Source: an uncultured Gemmiger sp.
GTDB taxonomy: Bacteria; Bacillota; Clostridia; Oscillospirales; Ruminococcaceae
Length of the DNA: 64,000 bases
Assembly (NCBI GenBank): GCA_944388125.1
Contig: CALXHO010000002.1
Coordinates: 1-64,000 of the forward strand
Direction of reading: 5' to 3'
In this document: positions 17,715 to 26,597 of the stretch, piece by piece
Position numbering within the stretch: the first letter of the stretch is position 1
Layout of the letters: the number at the start of each line of letters is the position of its first letter
Position numbers and translations under genes: made by a program
The notes under the pieces: model-generated
What the model saw: the letters and a program-made list of their open reading frames with translations, nothing else
Database searches by the model: none
What the model was told of the DNA's origin: nothing

Positions 17715-18956
17715 ATGCACAAACGACTGCTTGCATTGTTTCTGGCACTTTGCCTGATGTTTGCCGCAGTACCGGCCGCCTTTGCTGAAGACCTGCGTTC
17801 AATGAATGAATTTTACGCAAAGCAGCAGACCAGTTCCACCTGCACGCTGGCGTCGGCGGCCATGATGATGCGCCGCCGTGCTTACTTAGATGGCCTTGAT
17901 AACTGGGATTCCATCACCGAGTCCAGCCTGCGCCGCGTGGCGTGGAGCTATGTGGGCCTGTCCCATGACTTCTCCATGCTGGGCATCGAGGTCCAGCACG
18001 CCTACTTTGACAAGAATGAGAGTGTGGAGGATCAGCTGATCTCCCTGCTCCGCGAACACCCCGAGGGCATTGTGGTATACAACCGCAGCGTGCCCCACGC
18101 CATTCTGGTGACGGACTATACCGGCGGTGTCTTCTACTGCGCCGACCCGTCCACCGCGGCGTCGTCCGGGCGCATTCCGGTCTCCTCGGCCACCATCTCC
18201 ATCTCGGGGGCGGCGTCCTACTGGTTCGTTGCCAGCGACATCAACCGCTCCAGCGGCCTCGGCCCGGCCCTGACCGCCACGGCGGCAGCCTATCCCACCC
18301 GCCTGCACACCGGGGACAGCTTCACCCCCTCCGGTACCATCACCTCCCCGGGCAACATCACCCGGGTCAGCCTGACCGTCATGACCGACAGCGGCAACAT
18401 TGTCCAGACCGCTACCGCCCAGCCCGGCACGCCCACCTATGATCTGGCAGGCCTGGCCGATCAGCTCTCCTTCGAGAGCCTCTCCGCCGGCCAGTATACC
18501 TTCCTGCTGACGGCTGACGACGACTTCGGCGGACGGCTGAATCTCAAGAAGACGATGCTGGTTTCCGGCAGTGAGACCTCCCTTGCCAGCTATTCCGGCA
18601 CGGTGCCCACCCTGTCCAACATCAACGCCATCAACCTGACGGAAGAAGGCTTCGACATTGAGTCGACGGCCAAGGATTCGGACGATCAGGTCACTATGGT
18701 CACCTTCTCGGCCTGGGCCGACGGCGAGCAGTTCGCCCAGAGCCTGCTGGGCCAGCAGGGTCCCGACGATACCTACACCGTCCACATCGACGCAGAGTCG
18801 GTGGCTCTCGGCATCGACAGCTTCCTCATCAACATCACGGCCATCGACCGCGACGGCAACTCTGCCCGCGGCACCCTGATGGTCAAGGTGAGCGCAGAGG
18901 ATTCCTCCGACGAGGATCAGCTCAACCTGACCGCAGACCAGCGCCTGATGATGTGA
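17715..18956 (+). CDS. Secreted C39-like cysteine peptidase with C-terminal Ig-like region
   Basis: A 413-residue exported protein. The signal peptide covers residues 1-24, with cleavage after AAFA. A papain-like C39-type domain follows: C43 in SSTCTLASAAMM with an oxyanion Gln at 36-37, H128 in VPHAILVTDYTGG and D144 in YCADPS, the Cys-His-Asp order of C39_2 proteins. The remaining 250 residues look like two or three beta-sandwich repeats (roughly 175-400) with patterns such as ITRVSLTVMTDSGNIV and QVTMVTFSAWADGEQF. No LPXTG or membrane anchor is visible. The ATG at 17715 follows GAAAGGAAG. The substrate is unknown; it may process peptides or surface proteins. Confidence 0.65.
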   Translation: MHKRLLALFLALCLMFAAVPAAFAEDLRSMNEFYAKQQTSSTCTLASAAMMMRRRAYLDGLDNWDSITESSLRRVAWSYVGLSHDFSMLGIEVQHAYFDKNESVEDQLISLLREHPEGIVVYNRSVPHAILVTDYTGGVFYCADPSTAASSGRIPVSSATISISGAASYWFVASDINRSSGLGPALTATAAAYPTRLHTGDSFTPSGTITSPGNITRVSLTVMTDSGNIVQTATAQPGTPTYDLAGLADQLSFESLSAGQYTFLLTADDDFGGRLNLKKTMLVSGSETSLASYSGTVPTLSNINAINLTEEGFDIESTAKDSDDQVTMVTFSAWADGEQFAQSLLGQQGPDDTYTVHIDAESVALGIDSFLINITAIDRDGNSARGTLMVKVSAEDSSDEDQLNLTADQRLMM

Positions 18957-18960
18957 TCAC

Positions 18961-19013
18961 CATTGCATAACAAAACCGGTCCGGCAATCTGCCGGACCGG
19001 TTTTTGTTATGCG
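18961..19013. terminator. Long bidirectional terminator
   Basis: A nearly perfect hairpin of about 22 pairs (18965-18986 with 18990-19012, loop of 3) with A- and T-rich outer parts separates two convergent genes. Confidence 0.92.
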
Positions 19014-19063
19014 TTTTGTGCGGCGGCCGGGCCCCGGGCCCTGCGGCTGCTGCCGTCGGGAAG

Positions 19064-20068
19064 TTACACCAGCACGTCCTTGATGAGCAAAGACAGTCCG
19101 CCGGTGGCGGTGTGGATGAACTCCACCGCCTCGTCGCTGCTGCACAGCTCGGCCGGAATCTTGATCTCAATGCCGCTCTCGGTGCGGAAACTGCGGCTGG
19201 CCATCTTGCGCATGCGGGCGGGGGAGACGGTGACCCGGTCATCCTCGGCCACGCCGGTCTCGGCCAGGGCCTGCTCAAACTTGGGGGCGGCCAGGGGATA
19301 GCACTCCCGCATGCGGGCGCGCACATCCTCCACGGCAATGGTGTTGTCCACCGCCTGGTTGCAGACCATCAGGTCCACCGCCGTCTCGGTGCCGCCGTCA
19401 AAGGGAGGCACGTCGTCCAGGGATTCCGGCTCGGGGTAGGCTTCCCGCACTGCGGCGGCGGCAGTCTCGCACACAGCCTTGAGCTTGGCCTTTTCGGGCA
19501 TGGCCTGGACGCAGCCGAACACCCGTCCCGACAGGTAGTAGTCCTTTTTGCCGTCCATGTCGTAGCGCTTTTCGATCAGGCGGATGCGCATGGCTGCCAG
19601 ATCAATGAGGGCGGCCTCGTCGGCTTTGGGATTGCCGGGCAGCAGGGTGCGCTGTGGCGTCATGCCGGAGTACTGGGCGTTGCCCAGGGTGCGGGTCTGA
19701 TGGGTGTAGCCGGGGCGGTAGTTGAGCTTGAGCACCCCCAGATAGGGCACCCCGCCCACGGTGAAATCCGCCACCGCCAGATCCCCCGCGGGGATGGACG
19801 GATACTGGAGCATCTGCTCAAAAATGACCCCCGCAATGCGGCGGGACAGGTCGATGAAATCCTGGTTGGCGGAAAGCTCCTGGGCGAAGGCGGAGTCGGG
19901 CAGAAACTCACACATGCGACCATCGTCGGCGGCAAAAGCCTTTTCCAGGCAGGCGGTGAAATATTCGGTCAGGTCGGCGTCCAGATCGGTCTCCCGGTCG
20001 GACAGAAGCGGCTCGGAAGCGCCGGTGTCCAGAATGTGATAGACGACCCGTTTGATGTTCAGTTCCAT
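19064..20068 (-). CDS. Nucleoid-associated protein of the NdpA/YejK family
   Basis: A 334-residue cytoplasmic protein matching the NdpA/YejK (37-kDa nucleoid-associated) family. The N-terminus MELNIKRVVYHILDT and the segment GDLAVADFTVGGVPYLGVLKLNYRPGY are family-like, and the middle contains the conserved KKDYYLSGRVFGC. YejK of E. coli is bound to the nucleoid, but its function is not settled. The ATG at 20068 is supported by AAAGGAGAAC; the frame upstream runs through the promoter. Monocistronic, ending at the strong shared terminator. Confidence 0.8.
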   Translation of the reverse strand: MELNIKRVVYHILDTGASEPLLSDRETDLDADLTEYFTACLEKAFAADDGRMCEFLPDSAFAQELSANQDFIDLSRRIAGVIFEQMLQYPSIPAGDLAVADFTVGGVPYLGVLKLNYRPGYTHQTRTLGNAQYSGMTPQRTLLPGNPKADEAALIDLAAMRIRLIEKRYDMDGKKDYYLSGRVFGCVQAMPEKAKLKAVCETAAAAVREAYPEPESLDDVPPFDGGTETAVDLMVCNQAVDNTIAVEDVRARMRECYPLAAPKFEQALAETGVAEDDRVTVSPARMRKMASRSFRTESGIEIKIPAELCSSDEAVEFIHTATGGLSLLIKDVLV

Positions 20069-20141
20069 GGTACAGTTCTCCTTTGGCGGCGGCAGCCGGA
20101 TCTGCCCGCAGCGCGGGACAGGCCCGGCAGGCGTATTTATC

Positions 20142-20150
20142 AGTATAGCA
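20142..20150 (-). promoter_or_regulatory. Extended -10 promoter for the nucleoid protein gene
   Basis: Minus strand TGCTATACT (20150-20142) forms an extended -10 element. No good -35 is present. Confidence 0.55.
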
Positions 20151-20248
20151 CATTTTGCCGTTTTTGGGTATAACGGCGGGCTTTCTGCATACAATGAAAG
20201 CAACACATCCGCCGTGCTTCATCCGCGGCGGCAAAGGAGGAACCCGCA

Positions 20249-20503
20249 ATGCAAGAAAGCAAACAGCAACGCGATGCCGTCCCGCAGTCCCCGCAGACAC
20301 CCTGCGCCGGCGAGGGCTGTTATCTCCGCCGGACGGTGCCGTCCCGCCAGCAGGCGGCCCGCGCCTACCTCAAGGGCCAGGTCCCCGGTGTGCAGCAGAG
20401 CTATGCCCCCAACGCCCATCCCAGCGAGAAGGAAGGCTGGGTGGAGGACGACGAGACGGTGGAACGCCTCGTCCGCTGGCGGGAGGAAGCTCCCTACGGC
20501 TGA
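20249..20503 (+). CDS. Small hypothetical protein, 84 residues
   Basis: I do not recognise a family. The gene looks real: AAAGGAGG stands 8 bases before the ATG, it is followed by a perfect 17-pair terminator, and it does not overlap a larger gene. The product is hydrophilic and acidic at the C-terminus (EGWVEDDETVERLVRWREEAP), with a pair of cysteines at 19 and 24. It has no signal or membrane segment. A TACAAT hexamer at 20190-20195 could be its -10. Confidence 0.65.
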   Translation: MQESKQQRDAVPQSPQTPCAGEGCYLRRTVPSRQQAARAYLKGQVPGVQQSYAPNAHPSEKEGWVEDDETVERLVRWREEAPYG

Positions 20504-20506
20504 CGG

Positions 20507-20566
20507 AAAAGCGCCGCCCCGCAGACAGGCTGTTATGCCTCTGCGGGGCGGCGCTTTGTATTTTTT
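20507..20566. terminator. Strong terminator after the small ORF
   Basis: AAAGCGCCGCCCCGCAG (20508-20524) pairs perfectly with 20541-20557, followed by GTATTTTTT. It also serves the convergent glycosyltransferase gene. Confidence 0.92.
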
Positions 20567-20575
20567 CACAAGGGG

Positions 20576-22234
20576 TCATTCGGCGGGCGGATTGATGCTG
20601 TGGATGACCGAGACCATCTCGTCGGTGCTGGGAAATACCATGGCGATAAAGTCGTTTTCATCCTCGTAGACCACATTGGCGTGCTGAGGCAATTCCTCCA
20701 GCCCCATGGAATAGAGCTCACCGTAGTTGGATACGAGGAACACCTCTCCCTGGGGGAGCTGGGCATGGTCCGCCCGCTGCAGCCACTCAGTGGCCGACGG
20801 GGCGCCGTAATCGGGGACGACCCACACTTCCAGCTGGCCGGAAGACCATTCGGTCATGACGTTGCCGTTCCAGAAGGAGGCATACCCGTTGGTATACCCC
20901 TTCTCGGTCAGAAAGTCACAGACGGGTTTCAGGTTGGGATCGGCGCGGTAGGGTTCCTCCAGAAAGTGGGAGACAGTGCCGATGCTGGTACAGACAAAGC
21001 AGAGGCAGCACGCCGCGGCAGCCGCCCTGCGTGCTGCGGGCAGGCGGAAGGTTTCGGTCTCGCCCTCCAGCTGCAGCACAGGGAGGACAAAGGGAACGAC
21101 CGTCAGCCAGTAGGAGGCGTTGATGCTGCCCGGGTCTCCCGTGCAGGCAAAGATGAGCCCCTGGACGATCAGGATGGAGGCAAACAGCAAAACGGCAAAC
21201 AGGGGAAGGGTGGGGAGCTTTTGCCAGCGCAGCAGCAGGCGGAACAGTGAGACGACGATCGCCCCCGCGATGAGCAGGCCGAAAGCCCCCAGGATCCCGT
21301 TCAGCGACAGAAGGGGAATGCTGTTCTGCATCAGCGAATCGGTGGGATAGCCGAACAGGCTGAGAAAATCCGTCCATTTGCCCAGCAGGGCGTCAAAATC
21401 CAGGACGCTCCAGGTGCGGTCGTTGAAGTTGAAGAAATGATGGCTCCGGGCCAGGACGGTGCTGTTGACCAGGTACCCGGCCCCGGCGACTGCCAGGGAG
21501 AGAACAGACAGGAGCAGCAGCCGGATGGCCGAATAGGGCCGCTTGTACGGGGCGCGGTGCAGCCGGAGAACAAGAACGACACCTGCCGCAAGCAGGGCGG
21601 GCAGATAGAAGCCCATCAGCCCCTTGAGACCGTTGAGCCCCGATGCGCCGCAGGAGAACAGCAAAAGAAGAACCTGCAGGATTCTCCGCACGGGGGGCGC
21701 CGGACGGACCAGGTGCAGCATGGCGCCGCAGCTCAGCATGACCAGCAGGGCGTGGGGCAGATAATACCCGCCGAAGGAGACATACCAGAAATACCAGGTG
21801 CCGAAAGGGCACATGAGGGCGGCGGCGCCCCAGGCTCCGCAGTCCCGCAGGCCCAGCCCGTGGCCGATGTACAGGTACGCCAGGACAAAGACCAGCAGCC
21901 ACAGGGCCTGGGAAAACATCCGCGCAGCAAACCAGTCGCCGGAAAAGAGCAGCAGTCCCAGCCGCTGGAAAATCTGCAGATAAAACACCCGCAGCTCAGT
22001 GGAGTACCACCAGTTGGTGGACAGCAGACCGCCCTCCTGGTTGAGCAGGTCGGCCAGCACCATCTCGCTGGACATGTCGCTGTCAATGTAGCCGCGGCAG
22101 CACAGGCACATCACCAGCATGGTGCCGATGTAGGCGGCAGCCAGCCAGGCCCAGGGAAAAAGACGGAACAGGCTGCGCTTTGAAAGCGCGGAGCGGCCGG
22201 CTGTTTTTGGTGCTACCATGATCTGTTGGGGCAT
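20576..22234 (-). CDS. Polytopic membrane protein, GT-C glycosyltransferase-like
   Basis: A 552-residue protein with about 10-12 hydrophobic helices and a soluble C-terminal part. After the first helix an acidic loop reads CRGYIDSDMSSEMVLADLL, in the position where GT-C enzymes keep their catalytic Asp. The first large loop carries TNWWYSTELRVFY and the later loops YVSFGGYYLPHALL. It probably transfers a sugar from a polyprenyl carrier, but neither donor nor acceptor can be told. I chose ATG 22234, preceded by AGAGGTGAGG, over the ATG at 22261. It is monocistronic with a good promoter. Confidence 0.6.
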   Translation of the reverse strand: MPQQIMVAPKTAGRSALSKRSLFRLFPWAWLAAAYIGTMLVMCLCCRGYIDSDMSSEMVLADLLNQEGGLLSTNWWYSTELRVFYLQIFQRLGLLLFSGDWFAARMFSQALWLLVFVLAYLYIGHGLGLRDCGAWGAAALMCPFGTWYFWYVSFGGYYLPHALLVMLSCGAMLHLVRPAPPVRRILQVLLLLFSCGASGLNGLKGLMGFYLPALLAAGVVLVLRLHRAPYKRPYSAIRLLLLSVLSLAVAGAGYLVNSTVLARSHHFFNFNDRTWSVLDFDALLGKWTDFLSLFGYPTDSLMQNSIPLLSLNGILGAFGLLIAGAIVVSLFRLLLRWQKLPTLPLFAVLLFASILIVQGLIFACTGDPGSINASYWLTVVPFVLPVLQLEGETETFRLPAARRAAAAACCLCFVCTSIGTVSHFLEEPYRADPNLKPVCDFLTEKGYTNGYASFWNGNVMTEWSSGQLEVWVVPDYGAPSATEWLQRADHAQLPQGEVFLVSNYGELYSMGLEELPQHANVVYEDENDFIAMVFPSTDEMVSVIHSINPPAE

Positions 22235-22269
22235 TGGCCTCACCTCTTCTGAATCTCTCAAACATCCTC

Positions 22270-22298
22270 ATTATAGCAATCCGGCGGGGGATTTGTAA
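22270..22298 (-). promoter_or_regulatory. Sigma-A promoter for the GT-C-like gene
   Basis: Minus strand TTACAA (22298-22293), 17 bases, TATAAT (22275-22270). Confidence 0.78.
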
Positions 22299-22417
22299 AT
22301 AAATGTAAAAAATTGCCCGTCGCAGAAAAGCCCCGCCGTGCCGGATTTTGGACAGGCGCGCGCGGACGGAGGGCGCAAAGAGGCGATACAGGCAAAAAAG
22401 TACGTCCGGGAAGGGAC

Positions 22418-22456
22418 TTTACACAGATTTTACAAATACTTTACGACGTTTTGGTG
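22418..22456 (+). promoter_or_regulatory. Pho box: TTTACA repeats every 11 bases
   Basis: TTTACA at 22418 and 22429, TTTACG at 22440 and a weaker TTGGTG at 22451 all share an exact 11-base period. This is the arrangement of Bacillus-type PhoP boxes (TTHACA-N5 direct repeats). It lies upstream of a phosphate transporter and a PhoB/PhoR-like pair, at about -73 to -35 from the likely start. Confidence 0.75.
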
Positions 22457-22478
22457 TCCCTGCGGGCCATTCCTCCAT

Positions 22479-22484
22479 TATAAT
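22479..22484 (+). promoter_or_regulatory. -10 element of the phosphate operon
   Basis: TATAAT with no good -35 (GTCCCT-like at the expected place), as expected for an activator-dependent promoter. A hairpin TGCGGTTT-ttg-AAACCGCA (22499-22517) lies in the leader. Confidence 0.65.
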
Positions 22485-22557
22485 AGATAACGGTATCTTG
22501 CGGTTTTTGAAACCGCATCGCCGCACGGCGGCGTCGAAAATTGGAAAATAAGAGAGA

Positions 22558-24381
22558 ATGGAAGTGTACCCAGGTATGAGCGTGTTCAACGTCTTTACAC
22601 TGCTGGGCGGCCTTGCCTTGTTCCTGTACGGCATGGACGTCATGGGCAAATCCCTCGAACAGATCGCAGGCGGCAAGCTGCAGGGCATCCTGAGCAAAAT
22701 GACCGCGTCCCCTGTGCGCGGCCTTCTGCTGGGCCTGGTGGTGACGGCTGTCATCCAGTCGTCCAGCGCCACCACCGTCATGGCGGTGGGCTTTGTCAAC
22801 TCCGGTCTCATGCAGCTGCATCAGGCCATCGGCGTCATCATGGGCGCCAACATCGGCACCACCGTCACCGCCTGGCTGCTGTCCCTCACCGGCCTGCAGG
22901 GAGACAGCTTCTTCATCCAGATGCTCAGCCCCAACGCCTGGGCCCCTCTGCTGGGCTTTGTGGGCGCGGCCATGTATCTCTTCGGCAAGGAGCGCAAAAA
23001 GTCCATCGGCACCATCTTCCTGGGCTTTGCCGTCCTCATGACCGGCATGGACCTCATGTCCAACTCCATGTCCCCTCTGGCCGAGGAGCCCTGGTTCGCG
23101 GATCTGTTCCTCGCCTTCTCCAACCCGGTGCTGGGCGTGCTGGTGGGTGCGCTGCTCACTGCCGTCATCCAGTCCAGCTCCGCCTCGGTGGGCATTCTGC
23201 AGGCACTGTGCATGACGGGCGCCGTCTCTTACAGCTCGGCCCTGCCCATCATCATGGGCCAGAACATCGGCACCACCGTCACCGCCATAATCGCCTCGGC
23301 CGGCGCCAACAAGAACGCCCGCCGTACCGCTTTCGTGCACCTGTATTTCAACGTCATCGGCACCGTCATCTTCCTGACCGGGTTCTATCTGCTCAACGCC
23401 ATCTTCCAGTTCCCGTTCTACCATGAGACGGCCACCACTTTCGGCATTGCCATCATCCACACCACCTTCAACGTGGTCACCACGGCGGCTCTGCTGCCCT
23501 TCAACCGTGTGCTGGAGCGGCTGGCCATCCTCACCGTCCCCGACGGCAAGGATGCCTCCCCCGAGCAGACCACATTGCTGGACGAGCGTCTGCTCTCCAC
23601 CCCTTCTGTGGCGGTGGGCCGTGCCGTCCTGACCGGCGGCGATATGGCCGAGATCTGCCGCACCGCCCTGCTGCAGGCCATGTCCACCACCCGCAAGTGG
23701 GATGACACCATCGCTGACGAGGTCCTGCGCAAGGAGGAGGCCGTCGACCATTACGAGGACGTGCTGGGCACCTACCTGGTCAAGCTGTCGGGCAAGTCCC
23801 TCTCCCGGGAGGACAACCGTGCCATCAACACACTGCTGCACACCATCGGTGACTTTGAGCGCATCTCCGACCACTCGGTCAATCTGATCGAGACTGCCCG
23901 GGAGATCCGGGACAAGAATGTCCAGTTCAGCCACGAGGCCATCGAGGACCTGAACGTGCTGGAAGCTGCCGTGCAGGATATCGTCAACCGCACGGTGGAT
24001 GATTTCCAGAAAGGCGACTGCTATGCCGCAGCCAAGATCGAGCCGCTGGAGCAGGTGGTGGACGGTCTGGTCCGGGAGGTCAAGACCCGTCATATTGCCC
24101 GCCTGCAGGCGGGTGTCTGCACCATCGAGTACGGCTTTGTGCTGGATGACCTGCTGACCAACTACGAGCGCATTGCCGACCACTGCTCCAACATTGCGGT
24201 GGCCATGATCGAGGTGGCCGAGGACAAGTTCGATACCCACGAATACCTGAACTATGTCAAGAGCGGCGCCAGCGAAAAATTTGAACATCGTTACGAGCGT
24301 TACCGCGGCCGTTACACCTTCCCGCCGGAGGAAGCGGCCCCCGTGTCTGTGGGCACGCCTGCGGGCAACGCGGCGGACTGA
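22558..24381 (+). CDS. Na/Pi cotransporter family protein with PhoU-like C-terminus
   Basis: Sodium-coupled phosphate transporter of the NptA/YjbB type. Both inverted halves carry the QSSS signature: AVIQSSSATT in the first repeat and AVIQSSSASV in the second, each followed by GxNIGTTVTA. The membrane part covers about residues 1-310. Residues from about 360 to the end form a helical PhoU-like domain (IGDFERISDHSVNLIETA and ERIADHCSNIAVAM). Uptake may thus be coupled to sensing of phosphate status. ATG 22558 has a poor site; ATG 22576 (MSVFNVF) has GGAAG 11 bases upstream and is an equally good start. First gene of an operon with phoB- and phoR-like genes. Confidence 0.92.
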   Translation: MEVYPGMSVFNVFTLLGGLALFLYGMDVMGKSLEQIAGGKLQGILSKMTASPVRGLLLGLVVTAVIQSSSATTVMAVGFVNSGLMQLHQAIGVIMGANIGTTVTAWLLSLTGLQGDSFFIQMLSPNAWAPLLGFVGAAMYLFGKERKKSIGTIFLGFAVLMTGMDLMSNSMSPLAEEPWFADLFLAFSNPVLGVLVGALLTAVIQSSSASVGILQALCMTGAVSYSSALPIIMGQNIGTTVTAIIASAGANKNARRTAFVHLYFNVIGTVIFLTGFYLLNAIFQFPFYHETATTFGIAIIHTTFNVVTTAALLPFNRVLERLAILTVPDGKDASPEQTTLLDERLLSTPSVAVGRAVLTGGDMAEICRTALLQAMSTTRKWDDTIADEVLRKEEAVDHYEDVLGTYLVKLSGKSLSREDNRAINTLLHTIGDFERISDHSVNLIETAREIRDKNVQFSHEAIEDLNVLEAAVQDIVNRTVDDFQKGDCYAAAKIEPLEQVVDGLVREVKTRHIARLQAGVCTIEYGFVLDDLLTNYERIADHCSNIAVAMIEVAEDKFDTHEYLNYVKSGASEKFEHRYERYRGRYTFPPEEAAPVSVGTPAGNAAD

Positions 24382-24419
24382 CCCTGCCTGCCCAGTCCGC
24401 CGGAAGGGAGAAATCATCA

Positions 24420-25124
24420 ATGATCTATATTGTGGAGGACGACGCCAGCATACGGGAGCTGGAGCAGTACGCCCTGCAGACCAACGATTTTGAAGTCCAG
24501 GGCTTTGCCGACGGCAAAAGCTTCTGGAACGCGGTCCATGAGCGGTTGCCCGAGCTGGTGATCCTGGACGTCATGCTGCCCGACGAGGACGGCTATGCCA
24601 TTTTGTCCCGCCTGCGGGAGGATGCGGCCACCCGCACCATTCCCGTCATCATGGTGACGGCCAAGACCAGTGAGATCGACGTGGTGCGCGGGCTGGACCA
24701 TGGTGCCGACGATTATATCAGCAAACCCTTCGGTGTGCTGGAATTCATCAGCCGGGTCAAGGCGGTGCTGCGCCGCACGGCGGCGGACGCACCGTCCGCG
24801 GCGGGGGTGCTGCGCTTTGACCAGATCGTCATGAACGATCTGTCCCGCACCGTCACGGCTGCGGGGGTGCCGGTGGAGCTGACCTTCAAGGAATATTCGC
24901 TGCTGCACTATTTTCTCGAGCATCCGGGGGAGGTCCTCGCCCGGGAGCGCATCATGAAAGCGGTCTGGGACACCAACGACCTGCTGGAATCGCGCACCAT
25001 CGACATGCATGTACGTACCCTGCGCCAGAAACTGGGCAAGGCGGGGGACGTCATCCGCACGGTGCGCAAGGTGGGCTACAAGCTGTCCAGCCGCGACGCG
25101 GAGGCCGGCGATGAAACAGCCTGA
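24420..25124 (+). CDS. PhoB/PhoP-like response regulator
   Basis: A 234-residue OmpR/PhoB-family regulator. The receiver domain has acidic D7/D8, the phospho-acceptor D50 in LVILDVMLPDEDG and the conserved lysine in ISKPFG. The winged-helix domain begins near residue 135, with the recognition helix ESRTIDMHVRTLRQKLG. GGAAGGGAG precedes the ATG. It lies 38 bases after the phosphate transporter and overlaps the kinase start, so it very likely binds the phased TTTACA repeats ahead of the operon. The specific symbol is not given because other OmpR-type regulators look similar. Confidence 0.92.
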   Translation: MIYIVEDDASIRELEQYALQTNDFEVQGFADGKSFWNAVHERLPELVILDVMLPDEDGYAILSRLREDAATRTIPVIMVTAKTSEIDVVRGLDHGADDYISKPFGVLEFISRVKAVLRRTAADAPSAAGVLRFDQIVMNDLSRTVTAAGVPVELTFKEYSLLHYFLEHPGEVLARERIMKAVWDTNDLLESRTIDMHVRTLRQKLGKAGDVIRTVRKVGYKLSSRDAEAGDETA

Positions 25125-26466
25125 GAGTATGGCCCGGCGGATCCGGCGCGCCATTGTGCTGGTGGGAGTGATCTGCGTCACCCTGACGGCCCTGGGCACG
25201 GCGGTGCTGTTCCAGCGGGCCTTCGGCAACCAGCTGGACCGGGACCTGGAACGCACGGCGGCTGCCATCGCTGAGGGCTACCGCATCCAGGGCGGCGGCG
25301 CGCTGGACGGCTATCTGGATGAGGGGGATTCCCTGCGCCTCACCCTCATTGACCCCGACGGCAACGTGCTGTACGACAGCACCGGTACCGCCGACATGGA
25401 AAATCACCTGGACCGCCCCGAAGTCCGGCAGGCGCTGGACAGCGGCCGGGGTTCCGACACCCGCCACAGCCGCACCCTGGGCTATGAGACGCATTATTAT
25501 GCCATCCGCCTGTCGGACGGCAACGTCCTGCGCCTGGCCGACGATACGGGGGATCTGTGGTCGGCCTACAACCGGGCGCTGCCCCTTCTCATCGTGGGAG
25601 TGGTGCTGGTGCTGGCGCTGGGCGCCCTGCTGGCCTGGCTTCTGACCCGGGCGTTGGTGCGTCCCATCACCCGCATGGCGGAACACCTGGACAGCATCGA
25701 GGCCGAGGTCCCCTATGAGGAACTGGCCCTGCTGGCCCACACGGTGCAGTCCGACCGCAAGCTGCGGGAGGACAACGAGGCCATCCGGCGGGAGTTCACC
25801 GCCAACGTCAGCCACGAACTCAAGACCCCGCTGACCAGCATTTCCGGCTATGCCGAGCTGATGGAAAACGGCATGGCCAAGAGCGAGGATGTGCCGGTGT
25901 TTGCCCAGCGCATCCACAAGGAAGCCAGCCGGATGATCACCCTGGTCACCGACATCCTGCAGCTGTCCGAGCTGGACGGCATGCGGGACAGCAAGGAAAA
26001 ATCCTTTGAGCCGGAGCCGGTGGATCTGGCGGCCATCACACGAGACACCTGCGTCAACATGACCATGAACGCCCGCAAGGCCTATGTGACCCTGCAGTAC
26101 AAGGCGGAGCCCGCCAGCCTCATGGGCAGCCGGGATCTGCTGTCCGAACTGGTTACCAATCTGTGCGACAACGCCATCCGCTACAACCGCCCCGGCGGCC
26201 ATGTCACCCTGTACAGCGGCACCGACGGCGACGGATGCCCCTACTTTGCGGTGGAGGACAACGGCATCGGCATCCCCCAGGATGCCCAGGCCCGGGTGTT
26301 CGAGCGGTTCTACCGCGTGGACAAGAGCCGCAGCAAGGCCACCGGCGGTACGGGACTGGGGCTTGCCATTGTTAAGCACATTGCCATGCTTCACGGCGCC
26401 CGCATCGACCTCAAGAGCCAGGTGGGCACCGGTACCACCATCCGGGTGACCTTTCCCAAACCCTGA
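25111..26466 (+). CDS. PhoR-like sensor histidine kinase
   Basis: A 451-residue membrane histidine kinase. TM1 is at about residues 11-33, an extracytoplasmic PAS-like stretch follows, and TM2 is at about 152-176. A HAMP-like segment comes next, then the H-box with phospho-acceptor H235 (NVSHELKTPLTSISGYAEL). The ATP domain has the N box NLCDNAIRYN, G1 VEDNGIGIP, F box FERFYRVDKSRS and G2 GGTGLGLAIVK. The ATG at 25111 lies inside the regulator gene, 7 bases after GGAGG, giving a 14-base overlap. A terminator ends the operon. Phosphate as the signal is inferred from context. Confidence 0.92.
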   Translation: MKQPESMARRIRRAIVLVGVICVTLTALGTAVLFQRAFGNQLDRDLERTAAAIAEGYRIQGGGALDGYLDEGDSLRLTLIDPDGNVLYDSTGTADMENHLDRPEVRQALDSGRGSDTRHSRTLGYETHYYAIRLSDGNVLRLADDTGDLWSAYNRALPLLIVGVVLVLALGALLAWLLTRALVRPITRMAEHLDSIEAEVPYEELALLAHTVQSDRKLREDNEAIRREFTANVSHELKTPLTSISGYAELMENGMAKSEDVPVFAQRIHKEASRMITLVTDILQLSELDGMRDSKEKSFEPEPVDLAAITRDTCVNMTMNARKAYVTLQYKAEPASLMGSRDLLSELVTNLCDNAIRYNRPGGHVTLYSGTDGDGCPYFAVEDNGIGIPQDAQARVFERFYRVDKSRSKATGGTGLGLAIVKHIAMLHGARIDLKSQVGTGTTIRVTFPKP

Positions 26467-26478
26467 CATCTGATCCAG

Positions 26479-26515
26479 CAAGGCGGTCTGCCCCGGCAGG
26501 GGCAGGCCGCCTTTT
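26479..26515 (+). terminator. Terminator of the phosphate operon
   Basis: AAGGCGGTCTGCCCC pairs with GGGGCAGGCCGCCTT around a GGCA loop (26480-26512), followed by TTGG. Confidence 0.75.
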
Positions 26516-26597
26516 GGCGTCCTGCCATCCCGGGCGGAAAGCATGGAACGCCCTTTCCCCGCATAGGCTTTTCCAGAGAGACGGGAGGGGAAAGGCC

